A stretch of DNA of 50,846 nt from Acidobacteriota bacterium (GCA_018001935.1 JAGNHB010000042.1:1-50846); one strand, 5' to 3'; shown: positions 1-8,801, numbered from the stretch's first letter. The notes: generated by a model not told the origin, from the letters alone. A program made the numbers and translations.

Positions 1-134
1 ACCTGGTGTCCACCTTGGGGCTCCGAGAGAAATAATCGTCTTAGGGTATAGTCACCTCTTGCTATATAACGTTCTCTTGCTATAGATTACACCTGTTTGT
101 ACGAATAAGTCGGAAAGTCGGGCTAGACAATGGG

Positions 135-536
135 TCAAGTCCGGTTTGTCGAAGGGAAGACACCTTCCTGATCTGGGAAATGGTTTCGGGTGGTTTCATT
201 ACCCAGACGAATGAACTTGTCCACTTCGTGCTCGGGCACGCACAGGGAGCGGCCGGCGATAGAGTGCACCCCCTTCACCCGGACGGTGACGCGTCGGAGC
301 AACTGCACGCGGTCATAGGCAAAACAGTTCCATGCTGTCTTTTCGGCATCGGTTGGTGTGCAACGATGCCTTCAGCATTGTTCCTGTTTGTCGTGTACTC
401 GTCGTCGTCCAGTGAGCGATCCACGGGGAACTCGGTGAGTATTTTTCCGCTCACATTTTGAGCGCTCCCGGATCACCTGGTGGACCTCTTCCGACACCAG
501 GAGACAGAACTGTCAGGGCTTGGCCACAGGCTTCAT
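135..536 (-). pseudogene. Decayed gene inside the integrated element, family unknown
   Basis: A minus-strand frame opens with ATG at 536-534 behind a good ribosome site (AAGGAAGG, 6 bases before ATG) but meets TGA after seven codons (513-515). The same frame then reads protein-like sequence (FCLLVSEEVHQVIRERS). A frame change at the A-run 442-446 leads into LTEFPVDRSLDDDEYTTNR, and another near 350-362 leads into TDAEKTAWNCFAYDRV and RSLCVPEHEVDKFIRLG, ending at TGA 135-137. Joined, the pieces give about 130 residues of continuous, charged, protein-like sequence, which suggests one gene broken by a stop and two frameshifts. I do not recognise the family. It could also be chance, since no piece is longer than about 80 codons. 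Confidence 0.4.
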
Positions 537-804
537 CTCAATCCTTCCTTATTGTCCTCTAACTCGCTCATCAAAAAAGATATGTCAAAAATCGGACTAG
601 ATCCAGACAGGAGCATCTAGCCCCGGGCATGTCCTCTAACAACAACTAAAGTCAAGTAAATAGCCCTTCTTCACATGAAAGCCGCAGGTGCATCATGTGC
701 GATAGGTTGCGGAGCCAGGGGACCCATGCCAATAGCGGCTCAGATTTTTCGCGTGAAAAGCTCGAGAGTAGACAGAAAACTTCCCAGTTTTTTTTGGATT
801 TCTT

Positions 805-2037
805 TTATTGCTTCTCACCGAGCGCCACGATCCTGCGCTCTGTTCCAAGCCGGAGGGTATCGAGGCGGTCCGCCCACCATTGCATCATTCTGGTGCGCTC
901 ATCAAGCCGCTGGGCGCGGTTGTAGATCGCCCGGATCCGGTCTTTCGGCTTATGTGCCAGTTGCAACTCCACGGCGTCAGCGCTCCATTTCATGCTCTCA
1001 TTGAGCAGTGTGCTTGCCGTGGTGCGGAAAGAGTGTGCCACAAGTTGCTCTTTCCCATAGCCGAGCCGGCGCAGGGCCTGAAGCACCCCGGCCTCGGACA
1101 TCGGCCGGCTGCCGCCCCACCCCGCAGGAAAAACGTACTCGCTCTCGCCAGTGACCGGCCGCAGCTCCTCCAGCTCCGCTACGACCTGGCGGGCCAGGGG
1201 CACAAGGTGCGGCAGAGCGTTTTTCATGAAATCTCCGGGGATCTCCACCAAGCGCTTTTCCAGGTCGACCCACCCCCATTTGAGACGGCGCAGTTCCCCG
1301 GGGCGAAGAAGCAACAGCGTCGTCAGGCGCAGCGCGGCTTTGACCACGGCGGTTCCCCTGTAGTCCCACATGGCCTGGAGCAACTGCCCGAGTTCATTCT
1401 CGTTGGTGATGGCGGGAAAGTGGCGCTGAGAGGGCTTCGCCAAAGCCCCCACCAAATGCGCGGCGGGATCGCTCTTGCATCGGGCGGTCGCGATACCATA
1501 GCGAAAAATCTGCCCGATTACCTGACGCTCCCGCCTGGCTGTCTCTTCGGCCCCCCGATCTTCTACCCGACGGAGCACGGCCAACACTTCGGGCGCCTCG
1601 ATGTCCGCTATGGGTCTGTCCTTGAGCCAGGGGAACACATCACGCTCCAGGCGTTCCAGTATGGTTGCCCGGTGCGTGTCACTCCAACCCGAGGCGTTCC
1701 GCTCATACCACTCCCGCCCCACCGCCTCGAAAGTATCCCTCCCGCAATCGGCCATCCGGTCAGCCCTGCGGGCAGCGGCAGGATCACGTCCCGCAGCCAG
1801 CTGTTCTCTCAGTCGCTTCGCCTCCTCGCGAGCGGAACTTACCCCAACTTCGGGGTAAGTGCCGAGGGAAAGGAGTTGCTCCTTACCCCGAAAAAGATAC
1901 CGCAGGCGCCACCACTTTCCCCCGGTCGGGGTCACGAGTACGAACAACCCGTGCCCGTCGTAGAGTTTGAATGCCTTTTCCGCCGGTTTCGCCTGCTTCA
2001 CTTTAAGATCTGATAATTGAACGATTTGCTTGGGCAT
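805..2037 (-). CDS. P4-family tyrosine recombinase (integrase)
   Basis: Site-specific integrase of the P4/CP4-57 type, which integrates and excises elements at tRNA genes. The N-terminal part (about residues 8-95) is the DUF4102 arm-binding domain, with the usual YDGHGLFVLVTPTGGK and LGTYPEV segments. A SAM-like core-binding domain follows (about 103-190), then the catalytic domain with Arg245 (RPGELRRLKW), a Lys near 272, His335-x-x-Arg338 (AHSFRTTAST), His362 (QLAH) and nucleophile Tyr372 (IYNRA). All catalytic residues are present and 410 aa is full length, so the enzyme may be active. Its start faces the 3' end of tRNA-Ser 162 bp away, which is the probable target. Confidence 0.93.
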   Translation of the reverse strand: MPKQIVQLSDLKVKQAKPAEKAFKLYDGHGLFVLVTPTGGKWWRLRYLFRGKEQLLSLGTYPEVGVSSAREEAKRLREQLAAGRDPAAARRADRMADCGRDTFEAVGREWYERNASGWSDTHRATILERLERDVFPWLKDRPIADIEAPEVLAVLRRVEDRGAEETARRERQVIGQIFRYGIATARCKSDPAAHLVGALAKPSQRHFPAITNENELGQLLQAMWDYRGTAVVKAALRLTTLLLLRPGELRRLKWGWVDLEKRLVEIPGDFMKNALPHLVPLARQVVAELEELRPVTGESEYVFPAGWGGSRPMSEAGVLQALRRLGYGKEQLVAHSFRTTASTLLNESMKWSADAVELQLAHKPKDRIRAIYNRAQRLDERTRMMQWWADRLDTLRLGTERRIVALGEKQ

Positions 2038-2140
2038 TGGGGTAACTCCCTCCGAGCGCTTCCCTGTTACCCCGAAAGTTACCCCGAAAATTTGCGGCTG
2101 TCAATGCATTCAAACGGTCTTGGGCGGAAAACCGAAAAAC

Positions 2141-2168
2141 AAAAACCCCTGATTTCTCAGGGGTTTTT
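2141..2168 (-). terminator. Rho-independent terminator behind tRNA-Ser (bidirectional form)
   Basis: A 12-bp perfect stem (AAAAACCCCTGA / TCAGGGGTTTTT) with a TTTC loop and T-tracts on both sides. It lies about 30 bp past the tRNA-Ser 3' end and about 100 bp before the integrase start, so it probably ends the tRNA transcript and shields the integrase from it. Confidence 0.8.
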
Positions 2169-2198
2169 GACGTCCGCGCACGGCGGCGGAAATTTAAA

Positions 2199-2218
2199 TG
2201 GCGGAGGAGGTGGGATTC
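2199..2218. other. Predicted attachment site core (3' end of tRNA-Ser)
   Basis: The last 20 bases of tRNA-Ser including CCA are the part that P4-type integrases usually duplicate on integration. The assignment rests on position next to the integrase start; the partner repeat is not in the window. Confidence 0.35.
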
Positions 2219-2293
2219 GAACCCACGTGCCCCGTTTTGGCGGGACAAGTCGATTTCGAGTCGACCCCGTTACGACCACTTCGGTACTCCTCC
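2199..2293 (-). tRNA. tRNA-Ser, anticodon CGA, CCA encoded
   Basis: Read on the minus strand this is a class II tRNA with a 7-bp acceptor stem (GGAGGAG / CTCCTCC), anticodon loop with CGA, a long variable arm (stem GTCCCGCC.AAAA.CGGGGC region), the T-loop GGTTCGAATCC and an encoded CCA. The long variable arm plus CGA identify serine reading UCG. The gene without CCA ends at 2202. Bases 2294-2532 show no gene. Confidence 0.96.
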
Positions 2294-2532
2294 GCCCGAA
2301 GAGGGTGCACGATACCACAAACGGAAAAGGCCGTCCACAGAAATTTCGGAGGTTCTCCGGGGTCCGGTCCAGGAGGCCTGATGGCGGGAGAGGCCAACCG
2401 CCGGAAGCCTCTCGCAAAGGCGCCAAGCCGGTCGCAGAATCCGTTGGAACGTCAGGGGCCTCTTTACACCCCTCGCGTAGAACCGGGATCGAAGACCCGA
2501 GAGGTTGGCCGACCCGGTCCGAAAACACCGCG

Positions 2533-2562
2533 AAAAAAAAGGGGACCCTCGCGGGTCCCCTT
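2533..2562 (-). terminator. Rho-independent terminator of the tonB-exbBD-lipoprotein operon
   Basis: On the minus strand a GGGGACCC / GGGTCCCC stem with a four-base loop (extended by AA/TT) is followed by eight T. It lies 21 bp after the stop of the TPR lipoprotein gene (2583) and closes the minus-strand gene series. Confidence 0.88.
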
Positions 2563-2582
2563 GGGGTTCTTGTTCAACCGAA

Positions 2583-3377
2583 TCAGGCGGGCTTGGGTTC
2601 CGCCGGCTTGGACTTGAGCTGGTAGCGCTTCATCTTGAGGTCGCCGAGGGCCTTGTTCAGCTCCTCCCACTGGGTGTAGTCCTTGGTGAGCCACATCTTC
2701 TGGTTGTAGGCGACGATGAGGCCCTCGATGATCTTGACGTCGTTGGGGTCCTTCTTGCTGGCGTCGGCGTAGAACTTGAGCCCCTCGTCCACCTTGGTCA
2801 GGATGGGGAGGTACTCGGCGTCCTCCAGCCTGTCCAGGTCGGAGTTGCGCTGGATGCCCTTGTCCCGGAGTTCGCGGTCGCTCAGGGTGATGACGAACTC
2901 GCCCATCATGGCGAGCGGCTCCTTGTTCTCCGGGTCGACCTTCTGCCACTCGAGGATGGAATCCCGCGCCTTCTGGATGAACTGGTTCATCTCGTCCTCG
3001 GTGATGATGCTCTTCTGGCACTGGGTGAGACGGGCGTAGAGCTTGGCGATGTTGCGGTAGGCCGAGCTGCTCTTGCGGGTCTCCTTGAGGCGCTGGTAAA
3101 CCTCGACGGCGCCCAGGGCCTTCTCCTTGTCCGCCACGTTGCTCATGGAGGAGCTGATCTGCTGGAGCTTGGCCTGTGCCAGGTTCTCCCAGGCCAGGTC
3201 GAGGTCGGGGTCCAGCTTGGTGGCTTCGGCGAAGAACTTCTCGGCGTCCTCGTACTCCTTGTCCTTGTAGGCCTGGATCCCCTTGTTGAGCTGATCCTTG
3301 GCCTTGAGCTTGCCGCAGGCGGTCAGGGAGAGCGCCAGCACGGCCATCAGCAGCACGCAAACAAAACGAATCTTCAT
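2583..3377 (-). CDS. TPR-containing lipoprotein
   Basis: A 264-aa envelope lipoprotein. The first 20 residues form a signal peptide with the lipobox SLTAC followed by Gly, so Cys21 should be lipidated. Residues about 25-70 form one or two TPR-like helix pairs (IQAYKDKEYEDAEKFFAEATKLDPD is typical), and the rest is mostly helical with no enzymatic motif. The C-terminal tail is Lys/Pro/Ala rich. It is the last gene of the tonB-exbB-exbD-exbD operon, 13 bp after exbD2, with a terminator right behind, so a role as an accessory protein of the TonB/Tol-like machine at the inner or outer membrane is likely. The exact partner is unknown. Confidence 0.85.
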   Translation of the reverse strand: MKIRFVCVLLMAVLALSLTACGKLKAKDQLNKGIQAYKDKEYEDAEKFFAEATKLDPDLDLAWENLAQAKLQQISSSMSNVADKEKALGAVEVYQRLKETRKSSSAYRNIAKLYARLTQCQKSIITEDEMNQFIQKARDSILEWQKVDPENKEPLAMMGEFVITLSDRELRDKGIQRNSDLDRLEDAEYLPILTKVDEGLKFYADASKKDPNDVKIIEGLIVAYNQKMWLTKDYTQWEELNKALGDLKMKRYQLKSKPAEPKPA

Positions 3378-3390
3378 CTGGCGCCTCCCG

Positions 3391-3822
3391 TCACATGTTG
3401 ATGGTCTTCGTCATCAGGCCGATGTCCGTGACGCCCGCGAACTTCGCCGCCTCGATGACGGCGACGATGTCGCTGTACTTCGTCCCGGGCTGGCCCACCA
3501 CGAAGAGCTGCTTGTCCATGCGGTCGGAGAAGGTCCGTTCCAGTTTCAGCCGCAGCTCGGTGAAATTCTTCCCTTCGTCGCGGCCCTTGCCGAAGATGAC
3601 GAACTTCGGGTTGTCGGCCGGGTTGATCTGGATGACGATACTCTGGCTCTGCTGGGGCCGCTCCTGGTTCACCGACTTGCTGGGAACCTTGACCTCGAAG
3701 CCGTAGGGTTTCACCGGCGTGATCACCATGAAGATGATCAGCAGGACCAGGAGAATGTCGATATAGGGCGTGATGTTGGGGTCCGATTTGGGACCGCCCC
3801 CCGTCCCGACTGCCATTGACAT
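3391..3822 (-). CDS. ExbD/TolR family protein (second copy)
   Basis: A 143-aa proton-channel partner of the ExbB/TolQ motor. A short cytoplasmic N-terminus is followed by one membrane helix (about residues 17-37) starting with NITPYIDILLVLLIIF, which contains the conserved membrane Asp of the ExbD/TolR family, then a periplasmic domain. Length is normal. The start is supported by AAAGGAG seven bases upstream. It lies 20 bp after the first exbD copy. Two ExbD paralogues next to one ExbB is common outside Proteobacteria; the ring may use both. The periplasmic part differs clearly from the first copy, so they are not recent duplicates. Confidence 0.92.
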   Translation of the reverse strand: MSMAVGTGGGPKSDPNITPYIDILLVLLIIFMVITPVKPYGFEVKVPSKSVNQERPQQSQSIVIQINPADNPKFVIFGKGRDEGKNFTELRLKLERTFSDRMDKQLFVVGQPGTKYSDIVAVIEAAKFAGVTDIGLMTKTINM

Positions 3823-3842
3823 GGTCGTTCTCCTTTATCCGA

Positions 3843-4292
3843 TCATTGGGTCTGCTTCTTCTGATCGACCAGGAGGCCGAGCTGGCCGAAGTTGGACTCC
3901 CGCACCACCTCGATCACCCCGATGATCTCCTTGTATTTCACGCTTGCGTCGCACTTGAAAAACACCTGGCCGCCGATGTCCTTGTCCAGCTCCTGGGCCC
4001 GCTTGAGGCGGGGGACCAGCTCGGCCTGCCAGTTTCCCTCGATGCCCTTGTTGCCGAGGTAGACCTTGTTGAACCGGTCCATGCCGATGACCAGGGCGCC
4101 CTTCTTGTCGGCGGCCTCCATCTTCGAGGCTTTCTCCTTGGATTTCGGCATGTTCACGGAGATGCCCTTCTGCAACATGGGCGCCGTGATCATGAAGATG
4201 ATCAGGAGCACCAGCATGATGTCGGCCATGGGCGTCACGTTGATGTCGGACGAGACACCGCTCACCGCGCCGCCGGAATGTTTTTTAGCCAC
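3843..4292 (-). CDS. ExbD/TolR family protein (first copy)
   Basis: A 149-aa ExbD/TolR-type subunit with N-terminal motif INVTPMADIMLVLLIIFMI (about residues 17-35), including the conserved Asp in the single membrane helix, and a periplasmic domain of about 110 residues. The start codon overlaps the end of exbB by 8 bp, which indicates translational coupling. With ExbB it should conduct protons and energise the TonB-like protein encoded at the head of this operon. Confidence 0.93.
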   Translation of the reverse strand: MAKKHSGGAVSGVSSDINVTPMADIMLVLLIIFMITAPMLQKGISVNMPKSKEKASKMEAADKKGALVIGMDRFNKVYLGNKGIEGNWQAELVPRLKRAQELDKDIGGQVFFKCDASVKYKEIIGVIEVVRESNFGQLGLLVDQKKQTQ

Positions 4293-4989
4293 GTACGGAC
4301 CTCCGTTTCAGGAAGTAGTCGATCAGCTCGGACGCGGAATTGTCCATCTCCACCGTGAAGGCCTCGATGCGGGCGGTGAAGTAGTTGTACATCCAGACCG
4401 CGGGGATGGCGACCAGAAGGCCGAAAGCCGTGGTGAGCAGCGCCTCGGAGATGCCGCCGGCGACGCTCTCGATGCCGGCGCTCTCGCCGCCGCCCTTGGA
4501 CATGCCCTGGAAGGCGTTGATGATGCCGACGGTGGTGCCGAAGAGGCCGACGAACGGGGCGGTGGAGCCGACGGTGGCCAGGGAGCCGGTGCCGCGCTTG
4601 AGTTCCTCGCGGGTCAGGGCGGCGGCGCGGTCGCAGGCGCGCCGGGAGGCCTCGATGACCTCACCCGGAATGTCCGCGGAGGTGTTGTGGGCCTGGAATT
4701 CCTTCAGGCCGGCCACGACCACCATGGCCAGGTGGGACTTGGCGTAGTTCTCGGAAACCATCAGGGCCTCTTCCACGCGGCCCTCGCGGAGGGCGTCGCC
4801 CACGGCGGGCGCGAACGCGCGGCTCTGCTTCTTGGCGGCCTGGTAGCGGAGGTAACGCTCGATCATGACGGTGAGGGACCAGATCGACATGATGGCCAGG
4901 CAGACGACGACGGCTTTCGCGGCGAAGCCCATCTGGGCCCACATGGAACCAAGATCAAACCCTTGGGATTCAAGCACGAACAAGTTCAT
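4285..4989 (-). CDS. ExbB/TolQ/MotA family proton channel protein
   Basis: A 234-aa inner-membrane protein with three predicted membrane helices: about residues 20-42 (AVVVCLAIMSIWSLTVMI), about 130-155 (TVGSTAPFVGLFGTTVGIIN, the conserved ExbB/TolQ pore region) and about 170-195 (LLTTAFGLLVAIPAVWMYN). The segment GSTAPFVGLFGTVxGI is diagnostic. It forms the motor with the two ExbD proteins that follow. The gene starts 25 bp after tonB. Whether it serves TonB-dependent uptake or a Tol/gliding-type motor cannot be decided from sequence; the adjacent TonB favours uptake. Confidence 0.94.
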   Translation of the reverse strand: MNLFVLESQGFDLGSMWAQMGFAAKAVVVCLAIMSIWSLTVMIERYLRYQAAKKQSRAFAPAVGDALREGRVEEALMVSENYAKSHLAMVVVAGLKEFQAHNTSADIPGEVIEASRRACDRAAALTREELKRGTGSLATVGSTAPFVGLFGTTVGIINAFQGMSKGGGESAGIESVAGGISEALLTTAFGLLVAIPAVWMYNYFTARIEAFTVEMDNSASELIDYFLKRRSVRG

Positions 4990-5014
4990 TACAGTACCTC
5001 CAAGCGTATTTTAA

Positions 5015-5809
5015 TTATCTCAGGGTGAAGTTGACCACCACGGTGCCTTCCACCGGGACGCGAATCCCGTTCAGCTCGGTGGGGGTGTATTTCCACTTCT
5101 TCACGGCCTCCATGGCGGCGGGGGCCAGCATGGGGTGACCGCTGTGCACGCTCACGCTCGCGACGTTGCCGCTCTCGTCCACGACGATCTTCAGGATGAC
5201 GATGCCCTGGACGCGGGCCTTCTTGGCGATTTCCGGGTAAATGGGCTCCACGCGGTTTACCAGTTTCGAGGAGAGGACGTTCCCGCCGACCTTCACGGGC
5301 TCGGCCGGGGGCGGAGGCGGCGGGGGAGGCGGGGCGCCGACGCCGAGGTTCGCGGAGCTGTCGGACACCATGAGGCCGGGGGTGCCGGTGCGGGAGCCCG
5401 CGCCGCCGCCGCCGATGGCGGTGCCGCCCGGGAGGCCGGCGTCGGAATCGCCGCCGGTGTCGATGGGGGCGACCACGACCTTGTCGGAGACCTTTTCCTT
5501 GATCTCCGTCGGTTCCGTGAACTCGTTGGAGGTCACCACCTGGACGTCCTTGGTGTCGGTTTCCTGGACCTCCTTGGTCGCCTTGGCGGCCTCGCGCTTG
5601 GCCTGGGCCTGCGGGAAGCTGGCCTCCGGGTTGGGCGGGGCCGAGACGAAGGTCAGGAAGTTGAGTTCCGCGAGGATTTCGTTGAGGAAGAGCGGGACGA
5701 TGAAGAGAGCCAGCAGAATGGTCGAGTGGAGGACGATCGAGATTATGAACGTGGATGATTTCTTGGTCTTCTCCCGCTTGGCGGCCGATTCAAGCAGTTG
5801 GTCGAACAT
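5015..5809 (-). CDS. tonB: TonB family energy transducer
   Basis: A 264-aa TonB-type protein. One N-terminal membrane anchor (about residues 20-42, FIISIVLHSTILLALF) is followed by a long, Ala/Lys/Glu-rich and Gly/Pro-rich periplasmic linker with a run of prolines (about 165-175), and a C-terminal TonB domain (about 180-264) with YPEIAKKARVQGIVILKIVVD and VKKWKYTP, as in canonical TonB. The longer open frame reaches 5878, but the ATG at 5809 has the ribosome site GGGAGGC, whereas the upstream part lacks one. It heads the tonB-exbB-exbD-exbD-lipoprotein unit, starting 81 bp after secF. Confidence 0.92.
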   Translation of the reverse strand: MFDQLLESAAKREKTKKSSTFIISIVLHSTILLALFIVPLFLNEILAELNFLTFVSAPPNPEASFPQAQAKREAAKATKEVQETDTKDVQVVTSNEFTEPTEIKEKVSDKVVVAPIDTGGDSDAGLPGGTAIGGGGAGSRTGTPGLMVSDSSANLGVGAPPPPPPPPPAEPVKVGGNVLSSKLVNRVEPIYPEIAKKARVQGIVILKIVVDESGNVASVSVHSGHPMLAPAAMEAVKKWKYTPTELNGIRVPVEGTVVVNFTLR

Positions 5810-5890
5810 GATTGCCTCCCGCGTCAGGATTACGGGCCAATACCGGCCCATGCTAGCACGATTTTCAAGCCTTCGCAAACAAAAATCGGA

Positions 5891-7132
5891 TCAGGCGAAC
5901 TTCAGGTTCTTTTTCACCTTGTCCGTGCCCAAATACTTGATCCACCAGCACATAACCGGGCTGGCGATGGCGATGGACGAGTAGGTCCCGACGATGATGC
6001 CCACGGTCAGCACGAAGGAGAAGCCCCGCAGCGCCTCGCCGCCGAACAGGAGCAGGCAGAAGACCGACACGAAGGTGAGTCCCGAGGTGATGATGGTCCG
6101 GGAGAGGGTCTGGTTGACCGCCCGATTGATGATCTCCTCGAAGGGGCGGTTCTTCTCGTCGGCTTTCTTCAGGTTCTCGCGGATCCGGTCGAAGACCACG
6201 ATGGTGTCGTTGACCGAGTAACCGACCAGGGTCAGCATGGCGGCGATGGCCGTCAGCGAGATCTCCAGGTTGAACAGGGCCATGAGCCCCAGGCAGATGA
6301 CCACGTCGTGGGCGATGGCGACGGTGGCGCCGACGCCGTAGGCCAGGCGGAAACGGAAGGCGATGTAAAGGAGCATGACGACCAGGGAGAGGATGACGGC
6401 CCACTGGGCTTTCTCACGCTGGACCTTCCCGAAGGTGGGGCCGACGCTGTCCACGCTGAGGATGGAGAAGCTCCCGGTGTAGAACCCCTTTTTCATCTCC
6501 TCCACCATCGCGCCCGGGAACGGCTTCTCGCCGTCGCCCACCGCGACCTTCGCGGTCTTCAGGGCGTCGAGGCCGGGGATGAGACCCGAGTGGGAGGTCC
6601 GGTAGTCGATCACGGCCTTCGCCAGGGCCTCGTACCCCTCGCGGGTCTTGGGGATGCCGTCCTGCTCGGTCAGCAGGACGCCCCGGGAGGTGAAGTACTT
6701 CACCAGGTTCGCCTTGGTGGCCTGGTTGGTGTTGTTGACGTCCATGAACTCGGCCGGGTACCGGTTCTCCCCGGTCATTTCCTTCAGATACTGGTAGAGT
6801 TGGCGGCTGAGGTTCTGGAACTGGTCCTTCTGCTCGGTCTTCACCATGCGGAGCTTGGCGCGGACCTCGTTGTCCCTGGCGCTGCCGAAGAGGGCCACTT
6901 CCTCGAACTCCTCGGGGAAGGTCTTCTTGAAATAGGCCCGGACCTTCTCCACGTCGGGCTTGGCGGCGAACTTCATCTGGACGATGGTGCCGCCCTTGAG
7001 GTCGATGGACAGGGAAAAGCCCTTCGTGAAGACGGCCACCCAGCCCACGACGGCCAGCACGGCCGAAACCGAGATGAACACCCACTTGAGGCTCATCCAG
7101 CGAATATTGGCGTTCTTGAACAGTTGCAGCAT
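5891..7132 (-). CDS. secF: Protein translocase subunit SecF
   Basis: Membrane subunit of SecDF, which uses the proton gradient to help complete export through SecYEG. The N-terminal membrane helix (about residues 15-38) is followed by the SecF signature SIDLKGGTIVQMKF, a periplasmic loop longer than in E. coli (about residues 45-225), and five C-terminal membrane helices, including LTLVGYSVNDTIVVFDRIREN, the hallmark RND-like segment. At 413 aa it is about 90 residues longer than E. coli SecF, the extra length being in the first periplasmic domain. The ribosome site AGAGGATAG precedes the ATG. It follows secD by 52 bp. Confidence 0.96.
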   Translation of the reverse strand: MLQLFKNANIRWMSLKWVFISVSAVLAVVGWVAVFTKGFSLSIDLKGGTIVQMKFAAKPDVEKVRAYFKKTFPEEFEEVALFGSARDNEVRAKLRMVKTEQKDQFQNLSRQLYQYLKEMTGENRYPAEFMDVNNTNQATKANLVKYFTSRGVLLTEQDGIPKTREGYEALAKAVIDYRTSHSGLIPGLDALKTAKVAVGDGEKPFPGAMVEEMKKGFYTGSFSILSVDSVGPTFGKVQREKAQWAVILSLVVMLLYIAFRFRLAYGVGATVAIAHDVVICLGLMALFNLEISLTAIAAMLTLVGYSVNDTIVVFDRIRENLKKADEKNRPFEEIINRAVNQTLSRTIITSGLTFVSVFCLLLFGGEALRGFSFVLTVGIIVGTYSSIAIASPVMCWWIKYLGTDKVKKNLKFA

Positions 7133-7184
7133 GATCTATCCTCTTCTTCTCTGGTTATTGACACCCGATTCCGTTCCGGGTTCC

Positions 7185-8801
7185 CTAGATCGACAACTTT
7201 TTCACGCGCCGCTGACCGAGGAACACCTGGAACATGGTCCGCGACACGAAGACGGCGGAGAACAGGTTGGCCACGAGGCCGGCGATGAGGGTCACCGCGA
7301 AGCCCTTGATCTGCACCGAGCCGAAATAGTAGAGCACCGCGCCCGAGGCGATGCTGGTGATGTGGGTGTCCAGGATGGTGACGAAGGCCTTGGCAAAACC
7401 GGCCTCCGTCGCGGCGTTGACGGTCTTGCCGAGGTGGAGTTCCTCGCGGATGCGCTCGAAGATCAGGACGTTGGTGTCCACGCCCATGCCCACCGTCAGG
7501 ATGATGCCGGCGATGCCGGGCAGCGTCAGCGACGCGTGGAAGGCCCCCAGGAAACCCAGGAGGATCACCAGGTTCACCACCAGGCAGAGGACGGCGTTTA
7601 CCCCGGAGAGGCGGTAGTAAAACAGCATGAACAGGACGATCAGCGCCACGCCCAGGAGGCCGGCGAAGATGCCGTCGTTGATGGACTTGAGCCCGAGGGA
7701 GGGGCCGACGGTCTTCTCGGCCAGGATGACGATGTCCGCCGGCAGCGCGCCGGACTTGAGGGCGGTGGCCAGGACCTTCGCCTCGTCCATCTTCTCCATC
7801 CCGCCGGAGATCCGGCCGCTCTCGGAAATCTTCTCCTTGATGTGGGGCGCGGAGATGATCACGCCGTCCAGCACGATGGCCAGCAGGCGCCCGACGTTCT
7901 TGGAGGTGGCCTCCTCGAAGCGGCTCGCGCCCTCGGAGTTGAGGCGGAAGCTGACGCCCGGGCCCCGCTCCTCGAGGGAGTAGGACTCCTCGGCCTTGGC
8001 TTCGCGCAGGTGCTGCCCCGTGACGACGGGGGCGGCCTTGACGAGCAGGTACCCGCCCGTGGTCTGGCTCTCGCTCTTGCCGGGTTCGTAGGGCAGCATC
8101 TCGTAGCCGTCGGGGACCTTGCCGCCGAACATCTTCAGGATCTCGTCCTGGGAACGCGGCACCGGGCGCTGCTCGTTGGTCATCTGGTCGTGAACCAGCT
8201 TGAACTCCAGCTGCGCGGTCTTCTTGAGCAGCTCCTTCACGTCCTCGGGGGTCTCGACGCCGGGGAGGTCCAGGCTGATCTGGTTGGCGCCGCCCGAGGA
8301 CTGCTGCATGACGTTGTCCTCGAGGCCGTAGGCGTTGACGCGGCGCTGGAGGGTGTCGTAGGTGGACTCGATGGTCCGCTCGACCAGCTCCTTCTCGTAC
8401 TGGCCCTTGAGGACCAGCTCGATCCTCACCTTGCCGGCCGTGGTCAGGGAGGAGTAGTCGAACTTGTCCATGACCCGGGCCTCGCCCAGCAGTTTCTTGA
8501 ACTCGGCCTCGCGCTCGGAGGGGACCCCCTCCACCGTGACGGTGCGCTCCTCGGACTTCACGGAGTCCACCGTGACCTTGCCCTCGGCCAGCGTGCGAAT
8601 CTGCTCGGCCACCTGGTGCACCTCGGACAGCACGACCTTGTCGGTCTTCGCCTCGAGTTCCAGGTGCATGCCGCCCTTGAGGTCGAGGCCCAGCTTGATC
8701 TTGTCCTTGCCCTGGGCGTCCTTGGGCGGGTAAAAGAAATAGACACTCCCGGCCAGAACCAGGAGCGTCACGACGATCTTGACCATGACGTTTTTGCCCA
8801 T
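7185..8801 (-). CDS. secD: Protein translocase subunit SecD
   Basis: Partner of SecF. The first membrane helix (about residues 5-25) is followed by LGLDLKGGMHLELE, the SecD signature, then the periplasmic P1 domain (about 45-330), and the membrane core with GVNAVLCLVVNLVILLGFLGAF, LTLPGIAGIILTVGMGVDTN and VLIFERIREEL, the conserved Asp-containing segment. Its 538 aa are in the normal range. It lies between yajC and secF, the classical order yajC-secD-secF. Confidence 0.97.
   Translation of the reverse strand: MGKNVMVKIVVTLLVLAGSVYFFYPPKDAQGKDKIKLGLDLKGGMHLELEAKTDKVVLSEVHQVAEQIRTLAEGKVTVDSVKSEERTVTVEGVPSEREAEFKKLLGEARVMDKFDYSSLTTAGKVRIELVLKGQYEKELVERTIESTYDTLQRRVNAYGLEDNVMQQSSGGANQISLDLPGVETPEDVKELLKKTAQLEFKLVHDQMTNEQRPVPRSQDEILKMFGGKVPDGYEMLPYEPGKSESQTTGGYLLVKAAPVVTGQHLREAKAEESYSLEERGPGVSFRLNSEGASRFEEATSKNVGRLLAIVLDGVIISAPHIKEKISESGRISGGMEKMDEAKVLATALKSGALPADIVILAEKTVGPSLGLKSINDGIFAGLLGVALIVLFMLFYYRLSGVNAVLCLVVNLVILLGFLGAFHASLTLPGIAGIILTVGMGVDTNVLIFERIREELHLGKTVNAATEAGFAKAFVTILDTHITSIASGAVLYYFGSVQIKGFAVTLIAGLVANLFSAVFVSRTMFQVFLGQRRVKKLSI

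Larger units (their letters stand above)
1..2198. mobile_element. Right end of an integrated element at tRNA-Ser
   Basis: A P4-type integrase gene (805-2037) lies 162 bp from the 3' end of tRNA-Ser with its start facing the tRNA, the usual layout of an island inserted in a tRNA 3' end. The bases to the left look less GC-rich than the rest of the window and hold only a decayed gene besides the integrase. I found no second copy of the tRNA 3' end (2199-2218) in 1-2198, so the other attachment site should lie beyond base 1. Bases 1-134 and 537-804 show no further gene. The extent of the element is inferred. Confidence 0.55.

Noticed and set aside
180..461. A 93-codon plus-strand frame at the left end
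   Set aside because: No ribosome site, low-complexity segments; the minus strand here carries the more protein-like remnant.
5834..5849. GGGCC..GGCCC hairpin between secF and tonB as a terminator
   Set aside because: The stem is 5 bp with no T-tract, and it lies close to the tonB start; it is probably incidental.
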